NCBI RefSeq assembly: GCF_013402915.1
Contig: NC_050719.1
Coordinates: 1,302,001-1,366,000 of the forward strand
DNA: 64,000 bases
Direction of reading: 5' to 3'
DNA from: Zygotorulaspora mrakii
Taxonomy: Eukaryota > Ascomycota > Saccharomycetes > Saccharomycetales > Saccharomycetaceae
Numbering within the stretch: the stretch's first letter is position 1; each line of letters starts with the position of its first letter. A program made the position numbers and the translations under genes. This document shows positions 11,022-20,419 of the stretch, in pieces. The notes under the pieces are model-generated. The model saw only the letters and a program-made list of their open reading frames with translations, ran no database searches and was not told where the DNA came from.

Positions 11022-12158
11022 ATGAAGCCAGGAAACTGGAGACAGTGGTTGAGACTGACCAAAAAGCAGTTGCGGGAGCTCGGTCGAACTATTGACCAAG
11101 AGCTGGGACATGTCCTGAATCGGAACATACCCAATCAAGCAGGCAGGATGGTAAAGATACCCATTCCAGTAGCTCGTACTCCCAGCAAATTTGCGCTTAA
11201 GGCGATTATATACCGAAATTTCCATCATTTTGTGAGAAGCAGTGGATTTAAGGGTGGTAGGATATCAAGATTTGATTTGAGCGAAAGCGGTAGTAATGCA
11301 AGGTTTATTGGGAAGGTGAGCCAACCCGTTTCGTTATTTTCTACTGGCGCCCGAATTCCTAAGGGCACTCCTCGTGGCCTTTACACCAACTGGAACATGG
11401 TTGGCAAGACGTTTGCGGGCCAAAGAATGTATTCGACGGCGAGCATAAATTTCACTCATGAGGCTGCTAACAACATAGCTTTATCGCTACGCTGTTTGCT
11501 TAATTCCCTGAGTGATGCTGCTCCAACAGGAGAAAACCATTTCAATTCCTATAGCAATATTGATACCCGGTACCAGTTCCCAAATAGATTATCTACTCGG
11601 AACAGGTCTATAATCCGTGATATGGAAGTTTTTGAAATGATTAATGAACATCGTGAACAGTGTTTTTATCACGGTGATGAACCTGTAGGATCAGTTCTTG
11701 AGTTTGCTCTTCCAAAATTGAATATGGAGAGTATTGTCCCAGTGATAACGTTTCTCAATGTATCTCTCCTGGACGATTTTCAACAAGAGGTCTCAAATTA
11801 TGAGGAGCACATCAAGCTTATTGAACAGTCAGTGAGAAAAATCCACGACCAGTGTGGATCATTACCGATGACGTTTGACAAAAAGAAAAATGTGCTCAAG
11901 ATCCATTTTCCTAACTTAACAATGGAAGAAACAGAGATTTTGGTTACTGATCTGGGGATTGCTTCGGGTCATGTTTATCCACATTATGAAGAGTACACCG
12001 GCAAGCAAAGAGTCCGACGGAATAGTTGTTGTAACACCGGGGTTAATAGCGTACTGTCAAGCAGTGGCTCTAACTCTTCGAGTGATTTGACTAGTGAAGC
12101 ATTAGAATATAATTCGATTTTTTCCACTTCTAGTAGCAACTCTTTTATAGTCGTCTAG
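11022..12158 (+). CDS. SPG5: Spg5-like protein (proteasome assembly in quiescence)
   Basis: This is a 378-residue protein placed exactly where S. cerevisiae has YMR191W/SPG5 (373 residues): between SGS1 and the Rab-GAP gene, in the same orientation. The S. cerevisiae protein binds the proteasome regulatory-particle base and is needed for proteasome assembly in stationary phase. Here a basic, Trp-containing N-terminus (MKPGNWRQWLRLTKKQLREL) is followed by a central mixed region. A conserved-looking block at about 205-330 (DEPVGSVLEFALP; KKKNVLKIHFPNL) comes next, and a Ser/Asn-rich tail ends the protein. There is no signal peptide or membrane segment. The assignment rests mainly on synteny, length and domain-like layout, because I cannot recall the family motif with certainty. 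Confidence 0.75.
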   Translation: MKPGNWRQWLRLTKKQLRELGRTIDQELGHVLNRNIPNQAGRMVKIPIPVARTPSKFALKAIIYRNFHHFVRSSGFKGGRISRFDLSESGSNARFIGKVSQPVSLFSTGARIPKGTPRGLYTNWNMVGKTFAGQRMYSTASINFTHEAANNIALSLRCLLNSLSDAAPTGENHFNSYSNIDTRYQFPNRLSTRNRSIIRDMEVFEMINEHREQCFYHGDEPVGSVLEFALPKLNMESIVPVITFLNVSLLDDFQQEVSNYEEHIKLIEQSVRKIHDQCGSLPMTFDKKKNVLKIHFPNLTMEETEILVTDLGIASGHVYPHYEEYTGKQRVRRNSCCNTGVNSVLSSSGSNSSSDLTSEALEYNSIFSTSSSNSFIVV

Positions 12159-12680
12159 CTGTGATCCATGCTTCACTTTCTTTTTGTCTTTGATTTTTGA
12201 TTACCATTTATGTTCCTAGGGTGTTTGCTAATCGTGGTGTTTTTAGAAGGCAATATGTACCATTCACACAACATACAGAACATAACGCCACCTTTTTGCC
12301 CCTCAGGATTATGTTTCAATTATTCTTTCATTCGTTGATTATTTTATACGCGTTTCATACTATGTATACTTCAAGCTTTTGTGTGCAGTTTACCACTGAT
12401 GATGAGTTATTAGACTATCTGATAAAACCATGAGGGGGTTATCGGAAAGCTCTGTAACTCATAAAAGATTAATATGCCCATTTGAAACTTTTAACTATAT
12501 TTGTGGTAGCGCTTTGGCGGTTACTTGTTAACCGATCTTATAGGTGCTAATTACTCCGAATCAATTTTTTTTGTTTTTTTCCAGCCATGTGGAAAAAGTT
12601 GATATTTATATACAAAATATAAAATAAAAATAGATCACATCGATACAATATTCAAAAGAAGAAGCACCAATAGTGCAAAT
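12159..12680. other. Spacer between SPG5 and GYP5/GYL1
   Basis: About 520 AT-rich bases hold the 3' end of SPG5 and the promoter of the next gene. A 78-codon frame at 12197-12433 lacks features of a gene. No trace of a Gal4-type zinc cluster is seen. Confidence 0.5.
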
Positions 12681-15371
12681 ATGACTGAACCAATCCAAAA
12701 TGAAGTGAATACCACAATTGAATTCAATACATCTGACCACAGTAATGACGATTTGAACACGGCGGATGACGAGAGGAACTTTGAAGAAAAGGGTTTGAAT
12801 GTTCTCCCAGGAATTGTGGAACCAAATATGGCTTATAGCCTCCAAACTGCAGAGGGCGACTTAAAAGCTAAACCTAATGATCCTTTAGTGTCGACGCACA
12901 ATGACGATGTTTTGGTTCCACCATTGGAGGAGGCAAGCACTGATCGCAGTAAAGAGAATGTGAGTACTCCCTTATCCGTAGGGGAAAACAGGACCGCTTC
13001 GTATTCAGAGGAAAAAGAAGATATAATCAAGGAGTACCACAGTCATAACGAAAGTTCTAGTCGGGGAGTGCAAATGTCTGCTGAAAGCGGAATACACAGC
13101 ACGACTGAGCCAATTATCAATGAATTAGCAAGTATTGATGAACCCGTCACACCCAAGAAGTTATACTCATCTTGTGAGGATGGCTCTGGAATGCAATCCG
13201 ATCAAAATACGACTGTAGAAGTGCACGCGGCAGAGGACGATAAGCGAATGGATCCTGTAAGAGAGGTCACAGAGCCTGTTGAAATGACAACCAGTGCGTC
13301 TACTGGATTATCCAATGAGGGCCGCCAACTTGAGGAGGAGACGGCTAAGGTAGAAGATGCAATCCATAGTTTAAATGCACCTCCTCTTCCCTTGAGAAGT
13401 CACCTAGCAACTGAATTGGCTATTGAAACGCCTTCTCGAGCACCAGAGAATGAAATAGAACCTAGCCCAGCTAATTCACAATCCCCGGTATCGCCTACGC
13501 TACCCCCTCGAAATCTTAATAAGCGCAAGCAATATGCGGTACCACCTCCTTTTGCAGAAGAAATGAGATCACAAAAATTTAGACAAAATTTGGCGATGAC
13601 GACAGGGGCTCCTCCTGTTCCCCCACGATCAAAAGGCGCTGCAAAAGCTAATAGACTAGCTTCTGCTGCTGAAATCAATCTGATCGCTAACAGATTGCGT
13701 CAAACAAGTCATCACTATCAAAGGGAGGATGATGTTTCGAGAGAATATTTAGATAAGGGTAAGGATATGCTTAAGAGTTCCTTTTCAACTTTTCTCGAAA
13801 GTCTGCCATCCACTCCTACAATGACAGAGCAACCATTTACCAAGGAGGAAGAAAGAGGCCACATTGAGGATAATGACAAACATGTTGTGATAGATTGGGA
13901 ATTTTGGACTCGTGTAGTGAATGATTTTCAATCAGTTGCCAGTGAGCCTGAAACATTAGAAGAGAAAATTACCGACGGTATTCCATCACAGATTCGTGGT
14001 ATCATTTGGCAATTGGTTGCTAACTCCAAATCAAAAGAGTTCGAGGATATATATGAGACCCTTTCTAATACAAAATCACCCCACGAAGCCAGTATCCGTA
14101 GAGATTTAAGGAGGACCAAATTCCTTCCAGAAGATAAAGTAGAGTGTCTCCTGAGAATTTTAACAGTGTATTCAATTTATGATCCCGATGTCGGATACAC
14201 TCAAGGGATGGCGTTCATTGCCACACCGCTGATACTCAACTGCAAGACTTCGGCTGAGGCACTCGGATTACTTATCAGGCTAATGAAGTTTTATGGTTTG
14301 AGAGACCTGTTTTTACCCGATATGCCAGGTTTAATGATTCTGTTATATCAATTTGACAGATTGCTTGAAGAAAATTCTCCTCAATTGTACAACCATTTAG
14401 CGAGACAAGGTGTACGCTCATCTATGTATGCGACACAGTGGTTTTTGACTTTCTTTGCTTATAAGTTTCCGCTTGGTTTTGTGCTACGTATTTTTGATAT
14501 TGTCCTTATAGAGGGCATCGAATCGATATTGAGATTTGCAGTCAATTTGATGTTAAAGAATTCAGAAGCTTTGCTGGCTCTCAGTTTCGATAGATTACTC
14601 GACTATTTGAAGAACGAACTCTTCAATTATTACTTGAAGGAATCGATTGAATCAAGGAATCATGGGACTCTTTCTCGTGAGGGAATGGCAGGCAGTGATG
14701 ATAGCGATACTGGTTCTGTGTTAAAGAGAGAAATAACATCTGTCAGTCAAACACAATTGACTAATACTGGATCCATTGCTATCACGGATGATGATTATGA
14801 CATTGAACTGTTTGTGCATGAGGCAATGCACGATGTTCATGTTACACCAATTAGTTTGAAAAGATACGCAGCAGAATACGACGAAATCCATCAAATCGAG
14901 CAACAGAAGGAGGCTCAATATGAATCGATCAAGATAAAAAATAAACAATTACAAATGGAAGTTCGCAAGTTGGAGCATGATTATACGTTGCTCAACAAAG
15001 AGCATGTAGAGATTGCAAATGAACTGATCAAAAACAGATTGAAAATCGAGACATTGCTGGACGAAAACAGTGATCAAAAGCTAATTATCTTAGAACTCAA
15101 GAAACAGCTCGAGGAGGAAATGCGTAGGCAGGCTCTACCTAATCCGGATGCAGACATACCTAGTGATATACGGGAAGATTTGGACCGAACTATTAGACGT
15201 AATGCAGAAGTTATGAGTGAAAATGCAAAATTGCAGGATAAGATATCAGAACAAGAAAGAATTATTTCTGAGCTTAAAATTGCTAATCATGGCGAATCAC
15301 GAATACCATTACTGGACTCCAAACCTCCATTGGCGAATAGTTGGTCTGGTTTCAAAAAAGTTTTTAAGTAG
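12681..15371 (+). CDS. GYP5: TBC-domain Rab GTPase-activating protein (Gyp5/Gyl1 ortholog)
   Basis: This is a GTPase-activating protein for exocytic Rabs (Ypt1/Sec4 in yeast), acting in ER-to-Golgi traffic and polarised secretion. The 896 residues begin with a long acidic, disordered region containing proline-rich SH3-type motifs (PPLPLR near 235, PTLPPR near 270, APPVPPRSK near 315). The TBC domain spans about 430-660. It has the arginine finger in IRRDLRRTKF (around residue 473) and the glutamine finger in YTQGMAFIATPL. The C-terminal 170 residues form a coiled coil. Length is nearly that of S. cerevisiae Gyp5 (894), and both catalytic fingers are present, so it resembles Gyp5 more than the shorter Gyl1. 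In a non-duplicated genome it would be the single ancestor-like copy. Confidence 0.93.
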   Translation: MTEPIQNEVNTTIEFNTSDHSNDDLNTADDERNFEEKGLNVLPGIVEPNMAYSLQTAEGDLKAKPNDPLVSTHNDDVLVPPLEEASTDRSKENVSTPLSVGENRTASYSEEKEDIIKEYHSHNESSSRGVQMSAESGIHSTTEPIINELASIDEPVTPKKLYSSCEDGSGMQSDQNTTVEVHAAEDDKRMDPVREVTEPVEMTTSASTGLSNEGRQLEEETAKVEDAIHSLNAPPLPLRSHLATELAIETPSRAPENEIEPSPANSQSPVSPTLPPRNLNKRKQYAVPPPFAEEMRSQKFRQNLAMTTGAPPVPPRSKGAAKANRLASAAEINLIANRLRQTSHHYQREDDVSREYLDKGKDMLKSSFSTFLESLPSTPTMTEQPFTKEEERGHIEDNDKHVVIDWEFWTRVVNDFQSVASEPETLEEKITDGIPSQIRGIIWQLVANSKSKEFEDIYETLSNTKSPHEASIRRDLRRTKFLPEDKVECLLRILTVYSIYDPDVGYTQGMAFIATPLILNCKTSAEALGLLIRLMKFYGLRDLFLPDMPGLMILLYQFDRLLEENSPQLYNHLARQGVRSSMYATQWFLTFFAYKFPLGFVLRIFDIVLIEGIESILRFAVNLMLKNSEALLALSFDRLLDYLKNELFNYYLKESIESRNHGTLSREGMAGSDDSDTGSVLKREITSVSQTQLTNTGSIAITDDDYDIELFVHEAMHDVHVTPISLKRYAAEYDEIHQIEQQKEAQYESIKIKNKQLQMEVRKLEHDYTLLNKEHVEIANELIKNRLKIETLLDENSDQKLIILELKKQLEEEMRRQALPNPDADIPSDIREDLDRTIRRNAEVMSENAKLQDKISEQERIISELKIANHGESRIPLLDSKPPLANSWSGFKKVFK

Positions 15372-15787
15372 GTCCTCATACATAACAATATAGAAGCGTT
15401 TTACAGCTACATTACTCTTTTTGGGATGAATAGGCTCAACGGGAAAATAAAATGTTCCGGTCAAAACAATAAAGATGCAGGTGAAAAGTTATTAAGCAAG
15501 GAAAGGCAATTAGGCACAGCATTGGTTCTTAGTACCAGCAAACTTCATTGGATCGATTTCCAAAAAATTGAACGAAAGCTTCGCAAAATCGTGATATACT
15601 ATTGAGCGTTCAATTTAGTGACGTTCTTAAATTTCGTAGCCTTGAAGTAGATTTTTTTTTAATCTGAAATTTAAAATATCCAAAAAAATTCAAAACAAGT
15701 CAAGTGAATAAAAACTGAAGAACAAACTCATACACATAAGAGATATATGGACGTCGGACGTTGTCACTGAAGAATTCGATATTTGAA
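15372..15787. other. Spacer between GYP5 and MRPL24
   Basis: About 415 bases with T- and A-rich tracts near 15650-15690, presumably the MRPL24 promoter. The only small element noted is a 7-codon upstream frame at 15747-15770. Confidence 0.5.
15747..15770 (+). promoter_or_regulatory. Possible upstream ORF in MRPL24 leader
   Basis: ATG at 15747 opens seven codons (M-D-V-G-R-C-H) and stops with TGA at 15768-15770, 17 bases before the MRPL24 ATG at 15788. It matters only if transcription starts upstream of it, which the sequence does not show. Confidence 0.35.
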
Positions 15788-16564
15788 ATGGTGACCAGAT
15801 TATTCAGAATTGACGTCAAGAAGAGCTTTTCTTCAGCTACCACTTGTCTAAGAGAGTGGAGATTGGTGGAAAGTAGAAGGGTTGCGAAACAACCTGATTA
15901 CAAAATTGGTGATTTCAGACCACTGTATATCCCAAAGAAGAGAAAAGTGTTTGCAGATTATAAATACGGTCCATCAAACATTTTCAAGCAGAGCAATAAG
16001 GGGTTATATGGTGCCTCCTTCGTGCAATATGGTAATAACATCCCAGAGAGCAAGACCAAGACAAGAAGAAGGTGGCTACCAAATATTGTAAAAAAAGGTT
16101 TATGGAGCGAAACTTTAAACAAAAAAATCAGCCTCAAAATGACAGCCAAAGTTTTGAGGACCATAAGTAAAGAAGGTGGTATTGACAACTACTTGACCAA
16201 AGAAAAATCCGCGAGAATCAAAGAACTGGGCCCGTTGGGCTGGAGATTACGTTACACAGTTCTTAAAAAACAAGATTCTATCAAAAACCCACCACATAAA
16301 GATGCTCAACTAATCGAAAACTCAAACGGTGAACAAGTTACAGTTTATTACAACGAACAAGTGAACGGCGCACCTCTGAGAATAACCGTTGGAAGAAGAA
16401 AACTCATGCAGTTTCTCTATCCTTTGGAAAAATTGGAGCGCAAGGCAGACAATATATCTATCGATCACCACAGGTTTGTTGAGCTTTATTCAAATGCATC
16501 GATTAATGAGCTTTTGACAAAGCTACAGCAGTACGGTTTCGATTTATCTACCATCAGCATATGA
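15788..16564 (+). CDS. MRPL24: Mitochondrial large-subunit ribosomal protein bL28m
   Basis: This is a component of the mitochondrial 54S ribosomal subunit, bL28 family (YMR193W). The ATG at 15788 gives 258 residues, the same length as S. cerevisiae Mrpl24. In-frame codons upstream have no ATG. The N-terminus ([20 protein letters not shown]) is basic and hydroxylated, fitting a mitochondrial import signal. The central block with [44 protein letters not shown] in overlapping pieces matches the bL28 signature region, followed by a yeast-specific extension. It sits between GYP5/GYL1 and RPL36, as in S. cerevisiae. Confidence 0.95.
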   Translation: MVTRLFRIDVKKSFSSATTCLREWRLVESRRVAKQPDYKIGDFRPLYIPKKRKVFADYKYGPSNIFKQSNKGLYGASFVQYGNNIPESKTKTRRRWLPNIVKKGLWSETLNKKISLKMTAKVLRTISKEGGIDNYLTKEKSARIKELGPLGWRLRYTVLKKQDSIKNPPHKDAQLIENSNGEQVTVYYNEQVNGAPLRITVGRRKLMQFLYPLEKLERKADNISIDHHRFVELYSNASINELLTKLQQYGFDLSTISI

Positions 16565-16710
16565 GCGAGCCCTCCTACATCGAAGCCAACACAAACTCGT
16601 TGTTTCTCAAATAGTATCCTGTATATACATATATAAACCGAACTAATTTTATGTTAGGTGCCCCTTCCGCCTCTTCATTGAATGGATAATAAAGACACAA
16701 CCAAGAGTCA

Positions 16711-16764
16711 GGCAAGATATCTACTCCTGGCAAGATATCTATTCCTGGCAAGATATCCACTCCT
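16711..16764 (+). repeat. 18-bp tandem repeat, three copies
   Basis: Three consecutive copies of GGCAAGATATCTACTCCT occur at 16711-16728, 16729-16746 and 16747-16764, with one or two substitutions in copies 2 and 3. They lie in non-coding sequence downstream of MRPL24. The unit is a multiple of three, but no plausible gene reads through it. Confidence 0.9.
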
Positions 16765-17123
16765 CAAGTTGAATCTGCTTACCACCACATTGACGCAGAC
16801 ACCTCCATTGTGGAGGCATGACTTCAACTTTTGTCACTTGCTGTTTATCTCAAGTCAGTCTCTGCGACTTCTTGAAAACACAATCTTCTATCCATAACTG
16901 GTACGTGTTCGTGACTATTTACCACATTTTACATGTCTAACGACGTCACAGCTCACGATCATTTCATAGACTGCTGAATTTTAACATCCATGCACCATCT
17001 AAAATACATCATGACACCATTTGTATTTTAGAATACTTCAAGAAAGTTCATTCTGCTTGCAGAAAAAAGATACAATCTCGCCAGACAAAGAGAAGCGGCT
17101 CCTGATCGATGACAGGCCTAGAC

Positions 17124-17149
17124 GAGGGAATAGGCCAGAGGGAATAGGC
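17124..17149 (+). repeat. 12-bp direct repeat GAGGGAATAGGC, two copies
   Basis: GAGGGAATAGGC is present at 17124-17135 and again at 17138-17149, two bases apart, inside the GC-rich block about 320-340 bases upstream of RPL36. It could be a promoter element or simple local duplication. Confidence 0.7.
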
Positions 17150-17465
17150 AGAGGATTACAGGCTTAGGGCAACATGCCTCTGTGGACGGCAACACCATCT
17201 TCGGGCTGGACTGACGTCTTGCTCTGCCTAGGCTGAGACCACAGGCCGACCGGTTCAGAATAACGCGTTCACTGCCAGCAGGAGGCTAGCAGGAGGAAAA
17301 CTGCTGGAATCCAAAGAGGCCTCACGGTGAGAATGGAAACATACGATCCATTATTGTGCCGGAAGAATAGTGATCAATTTGAACTGAGGTCTTGTAGGAG
17401 TGACATTTTAACACATTTTGGCACTTCCAGTAGAAAGTGCTGTAAACAGAACAACGATAAGAAAA

Positions 17466-18132
17466 ATGGCTGTCAAGACTGGTATGTTTAGATATTGAAT
17501 TTGTATGAACTATAGGAAACGAAGTTGAAGTCCAAATTGAAACAGAGGTTAATGAATGGATATATGGATGAGAGGGATGAACCGTCCACCAGAGTCTCCG
17601 AACACAAAACAGCGAGAGTGCAAGAAAACACCTATTGGATGAGATTGATAGTAGTCGTGGGAGAGATAAGCATTTCCCATTGCAAGACAAAAATGATCCC
17701 AACGACATGCAAGTGCCAGTCGACTGTGACGGGGGCATAATATGAAGAAGAGAAAATGTGGCCGGTCTGCATCGTTTCGCAATTATAGTGGATACACTCC
17801 GATTCGCAACAAATACTAACAAGAGTTTGAAATTATTGTAATCAGGTATTGCTGTTGGTTTGAACAAAGGTAAGGTAGTCACTGCTATGACTCCAGCACC
17901 AAAGATTTCTTACAAGAAAGGTGTTGCTTCTAACAGAACCAAGTTTGTTCGTTCTTTGATCAAAGAATTCGCTGGTTTGTCTCCATATGAAAGAAGACTA
18001 ATCGATTTGATCAGAAACTCTGGTGAAAAGAGAGCTAGAAAGGTCGCAAAGAAGAGATTAGGCTCTTTCATCAGAGCTAAGGCTAAGGTAGAAGAAATGA
18101 CTGAAATCATCGCTGCTTCTCGTCGTCATTGA
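17466..18132 (+). CDS. RPL36: 60S ribosomal protein eL36, spliced
   Basis: This is cytosolic large-subunit protein eL36. Exon 1 is 17466-17481 (ATGGCTGTCAAGACTG, giving MAVKT plus one base of the Gly codon) and exon 2 is 17846-18132. Together they encode 100 residues with the same length and intron position as S. cerevisiae Rpl36. The protein begins MAVKTGIAVGLNKGK and ends with KAKVEEMTEIIAASRRH. Codon use is strongly biased to preferred yeast codons, as expected of a very highly expressed gene. One copy is seen here, where S. cerevisiae has RPL36A and RPL36B on the two duplicated tracks. Confidence 0.98.
17482..17845 (+). other. RPL36 intron
   Basis: The intron is 364 nt. It has donor GTATGT (17482-17487), branch site TACTAAC (17814-17820) and acceptor CAG ending at 17845. 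All are canonical for budding yeast. I saw no C/D or H/ACA snoRNA signature inside it. Confidence 0.97.
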
Positions 18133-18420
18133 GATGGTTCTGTTTTGTACTTACATTTTAAACAATTATATGTACACTGTATGTTTAAAGTTTCGTTTAT
18201 ATAAAGAACCAATTAATTAAATCAATCAATTCGAAGCATCAGACTAACAGTTGGGACAAGTCTCACATAACTCCGGCACAGGTCATCCTGCTACTACAAG
18301 ACGGCCACGAGACGTATGTAATAAAGACGTGGGCTTGAACCCTCGTCACTACTAAACAGAGTTACCCTCCCTAGAAGGAGAACACTTTTTTTTTTCAACA
18401 CTATAAAAAGGATCTTCAAC
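18133..18420. other. RPL36 3' region with hairpin-forming sequence
   Basis: This is non-coding. A hairpin GACG-T-GGG / CCC-T-CGTC with loop CTTGAA lies at about 18326-18347, and CTCC/GGAG at about 18367-18380, the latter followed by ten T at 18386-18395. These may belong to RPL36 3'-end formation or to a small RNA. A TATA box (TATAAAAA, 18402-18409) follows and could serve the structured region downstream. Confidence 0.35.
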
Positions 18421-18645
18421 TGACGTTCCTCCATACTTTTGTTCAGTTACAAAGAAATCAACAATGTCTTTTATATAGACACCCAGAGTCACGGTTCGTT
18501 GGACCTCTATTTGAGGTTAGTGAGCGTATGGCAACCCCACACAATTTAACCGTTGTGCCGTGCTCGCGGTAGTTCTTAGATTAAAAAATTGTTTTGATAT
18601 TTTTCTGAACAGTTGTGAAACGTATCCGCCTGATATACAAACTTG
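18421..18645 (+). ncRNA. Candidate structured RNA, possibly the snR11 H/ACA snoRNA
   Basis: Downstream of a TATA box at 18402-18409 the plus strand can fold into a three-way junction. CACGG (18490-18494) pairs with CCGTG (18558-18562). This encloses ACCTC/GAGGT (18503-18517, 5-nt loop) and CACAA/TTGTG (18540-18557, 8-nt loop). A possible ACA box is at 18637-18639. From memory, S. cerevisiae has the snR11 gene between RPL36A and CMC4, which is this interval. I could not trace two standard H/ACA hairpins and an H box, so identity and ends are uncertain; the coordinates are approximate. Confidence 0.3.
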
Positions 18646-18683
18646 TAGTTATATATCGAGGTACCTTTCACGTACATACGTAC

Positions 18684-18944
18684 TTAGCGTTTCTTGAAGC
18701 CGCCAGTGGTGCTGGAGCTGTCGATGTTTACGTCCGGTTTCAGGTTCCGCTGCTCCATCTTCAATTCCAACAGGTCTGGCATGGGACAACAAGGTGTCTT
18801 GCCTCCATTGCCATTCGCCTTGTAAAATTTGAAACAGCACCTGTACAAATCGTCGATCAACGGTTGGCATGGCTCTTCATTGTAGTTGTGACTAAGCAGA
18901 CATCGTTGAATGTCGCAAGCCTCACGCTTACAGGGATCGGACAT
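18684..18944 (-). CDS. CMC4: Twin CX9C mitochondrial intermembrane-space protein Cmc4
   Basis: This is a small intermembrane-space protein imported by the Mia40 disulfide relay. The 86 residues contain the twin CX9C pattern C5-X9-C15 and C26-X9-C36, plus C10, C37 and a CC pair near 52, all matching S. cerevisiae Cmc4 (start MSDPCKREACDIQRCLLSH). The C-terminal 13 residues, rich in Ser/Thr, extend beyond the S. cerevisiae protein (73 residues). The coding frame is continuous from the ATG at 18944; I find no intron inside it. A TTCTAAC-like sequence just upstream of the ATG is not accompanied by a GTATGT donor. It is divergent from ICY1/2. Confidence 0.93.
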   Translation of the reverse strand: MSDPCKREACDIQRCLLSHNYNEEPCQPLIDDLYRCCFKFYKANGNGGKTPCCPMPDLLELKMEQRNLKPDVNIDSSSTTGGFKKR

Positions 18945-19587
18945 CTTGGCGGGCTAACACATAAACTCAGTTAGAACCTTAAACCCTTTTTTAAGTCATT
19001 GTCAAGTGCAAAGGTAAACACCTTCAAGGTGAGTGTTTCAATGGGCGTTTCAAGGTGCAGCGCTGGTAATGGTCCGTAACTCACCCAAAAAAGGTTCAAG
19101 ATCACGTATTATCAACAAAAAAACCACAGTTTCTCATTTTATCCACCTTTTTTTTCCATCGCATAACCGTGAGGTTGCCTCGTTTGAGCTTTTCCCTCCG
19201 ATTTTTCATACGAATGGAAAAATGACACATACGCAAGAGTCACCAGGAAAGACATAATGGCAAAAAGTCAATGCACATGGGGGAAATGTGATGGGTTCGT
19301 TACTCATCTAGAAGATCGATGGCTGACGACAATCAAGTGTGGTTGTTTACGATTAGATTACTCACCTCTTTATGCCATTTTTTTATATTAATGGGGTGTG
19401 TACCTTCTTGAAGCTTATATATATGAGTGAGTAGCTCTTGTAGATTCAGAGGTTAGTCAAATTCTTATAGAGTATCTATATCAGCCAAGTAACTCTGGAT
19501 ATATACTAGATACACGAGTTGCAACAAGAGCGCAAGAGTGCAAGAGTACAACAGTACACTCATATAAGTAACACGTTGCCATCAATT
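18945..19587. other. Divergent promoter region of CMC4 and ICY1/2
   Basis: About 640 bases contain homopolymer T tracts, a TATATATA-like stretch near 19416, and short GCAAGAGT-type repeats at about 19520-19550 just before the ICY start. No further gene is seen. Confidence 0.5.
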
Positions 19588-20010
19588 ATGTCAGTTGTCA
19601 ATTATGAGGAGGAGGAGCTTTTCCCACTCTCATTCGCCTACACTCACACAGATGCCCGCATGAGCAGTGTCAGTCGAAGCGTGGATGAGTACGCTAATAG
19701 CGTAGATATGTTACCACCGCCACTGCTTGCCGAGAGCCCCAGCGGACTGGAATTAAGCGATACAGAATTGGACGATGAAATGACCTACCAACAGCAATTG
19801 GTGGGATCACCGCTGCTATACACTTCCGAAAGACTGGCGTCAAGCCCTGAGCAGTACAACAAACACGGTTTTCTAATAAGACCCCCAATTGAACAAGTGA
19901 CGGTGCCGATAACGAAGGGTGTAGATATGGACAGTGGTACGAGTGATACGGGCGATGAATTCGCCAATGCCGCACAACAAAATTACAGACTCTGGTTGAA
20001 ATCATTCTAG
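19588..20010 (+). CDS. Icy1/Icy2-like protein of unknown function
   Basis: This encodes 140 residues from the first ATG of the frame (19588); the preceding in-frame codons lack ATG. Size and position between CMC4 and the YMR196W ortholog match S. cerevisiae ICY1 (YMR195W, 127 residues) and ICY2 (YPL250C, 136 residues), so this would be the unduplicated copy. The N-terminus MSVVNYEEEELFPLSFAY is acidic and aromatic. The middle is Ser/Leu/Pro-rich with LPPPLLAESPSGLELSDTELDDEM, and the C-terminus ends in NYRLWLKSF. No enzyme motif, signal peptide or membrane segment is present. Molecular function is unknown. Confidence 0.85.
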   Translation: MSVVNYEEEELFPLSFAYTHTDARMSSVSRSVDEYANSVDMLPPPLLAESPSGLELSDTELDDEMTYQQQLVGSPLLYTSERLASSPEQYNKHGFLIRPPIEQVTVPITKGVDMDSGTSDTGDEFANAAQQNYRLWLKSF

Positions 20011-20419
20011 AGCTTCTATCAGATATTATAACGACACCTCACTATTCCCATTCTCTTTTCCCCCAGTTACGACACAACCCTAATAATAAGCATTCAATTG
20101 ATATATAAATATAAACTACATACAATTTTTTACAATCAATCAACAATCATGGCATCGCTATCATTACCAGGCTGGTTTTGCATTATCTTTTCAGTCTTGC
20201 TGAAGGCTAATCGAAAAGCATAATTGTTATCCGTTAATCATTTTTAAGGGGGTGAGGACTGGTTTAAATTATAATTTAAAAACTAATCAAGGGAGAGGGT
20301 GAGGATATAAGAAGTTACCACCTAGGAAAGCACACATAGCACGGAGGCGTTGACAAGCTTTATAATTTTAGAGTCTTTGGAACCGTGCCGTAGAACAAGG
20401 AATTAATTGAGGTACAGCT
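20011..20419 (+). promoter_or_regulatory. Upstream region of the YMR196W ortholog with a stress-type element
   Basis: This 409-base spacer contains one AGGGG stress-response-type core at 20247-20251, 169 bases before the ATG. The rest is AT-rich with no gene. Confidence 0.4.

Larger units (their letters stand above)
16565..17465. other. Long spacer with short tandem repeats upstream of RPL36
   Basis: About 900 bases lie between MRPL24 and RPL36. The left part carries a three-copy 18-bp repeat (16711-16764). The part at about 17090-17330 is clearly more GC-rich and carries a 12-bp direct repeat (17124-17149). I expected a ribosomal-protein promoter with a Rap1-type site but could not identify a convincing one; a single TTAGGG at about 17163-17168 is the nearest telomere-repeat-like motif. 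Confidence 0.5.

Noticed and set aside
17322..17882. 186-codon minus-strand frame over RPL36 exon 1 and intron
   Set aside because: It runs antisense through a well-supported spliced ribosomal-protein gene and has no features of its own.
18325..18350. tRNA T-arm-like GGTTCAAGCCC on the minus strand
   Set aside because: The T-stem does not pair and no acceptor or anticodon arms can be drawn around it.
18945..18985. Possible 5' intron of CMC4 (TTCTAAC followed by TTAG)
   Set aside because: No GTATGT-type donor lies upstream and the coding frame already starts with the conserved MSDPC.
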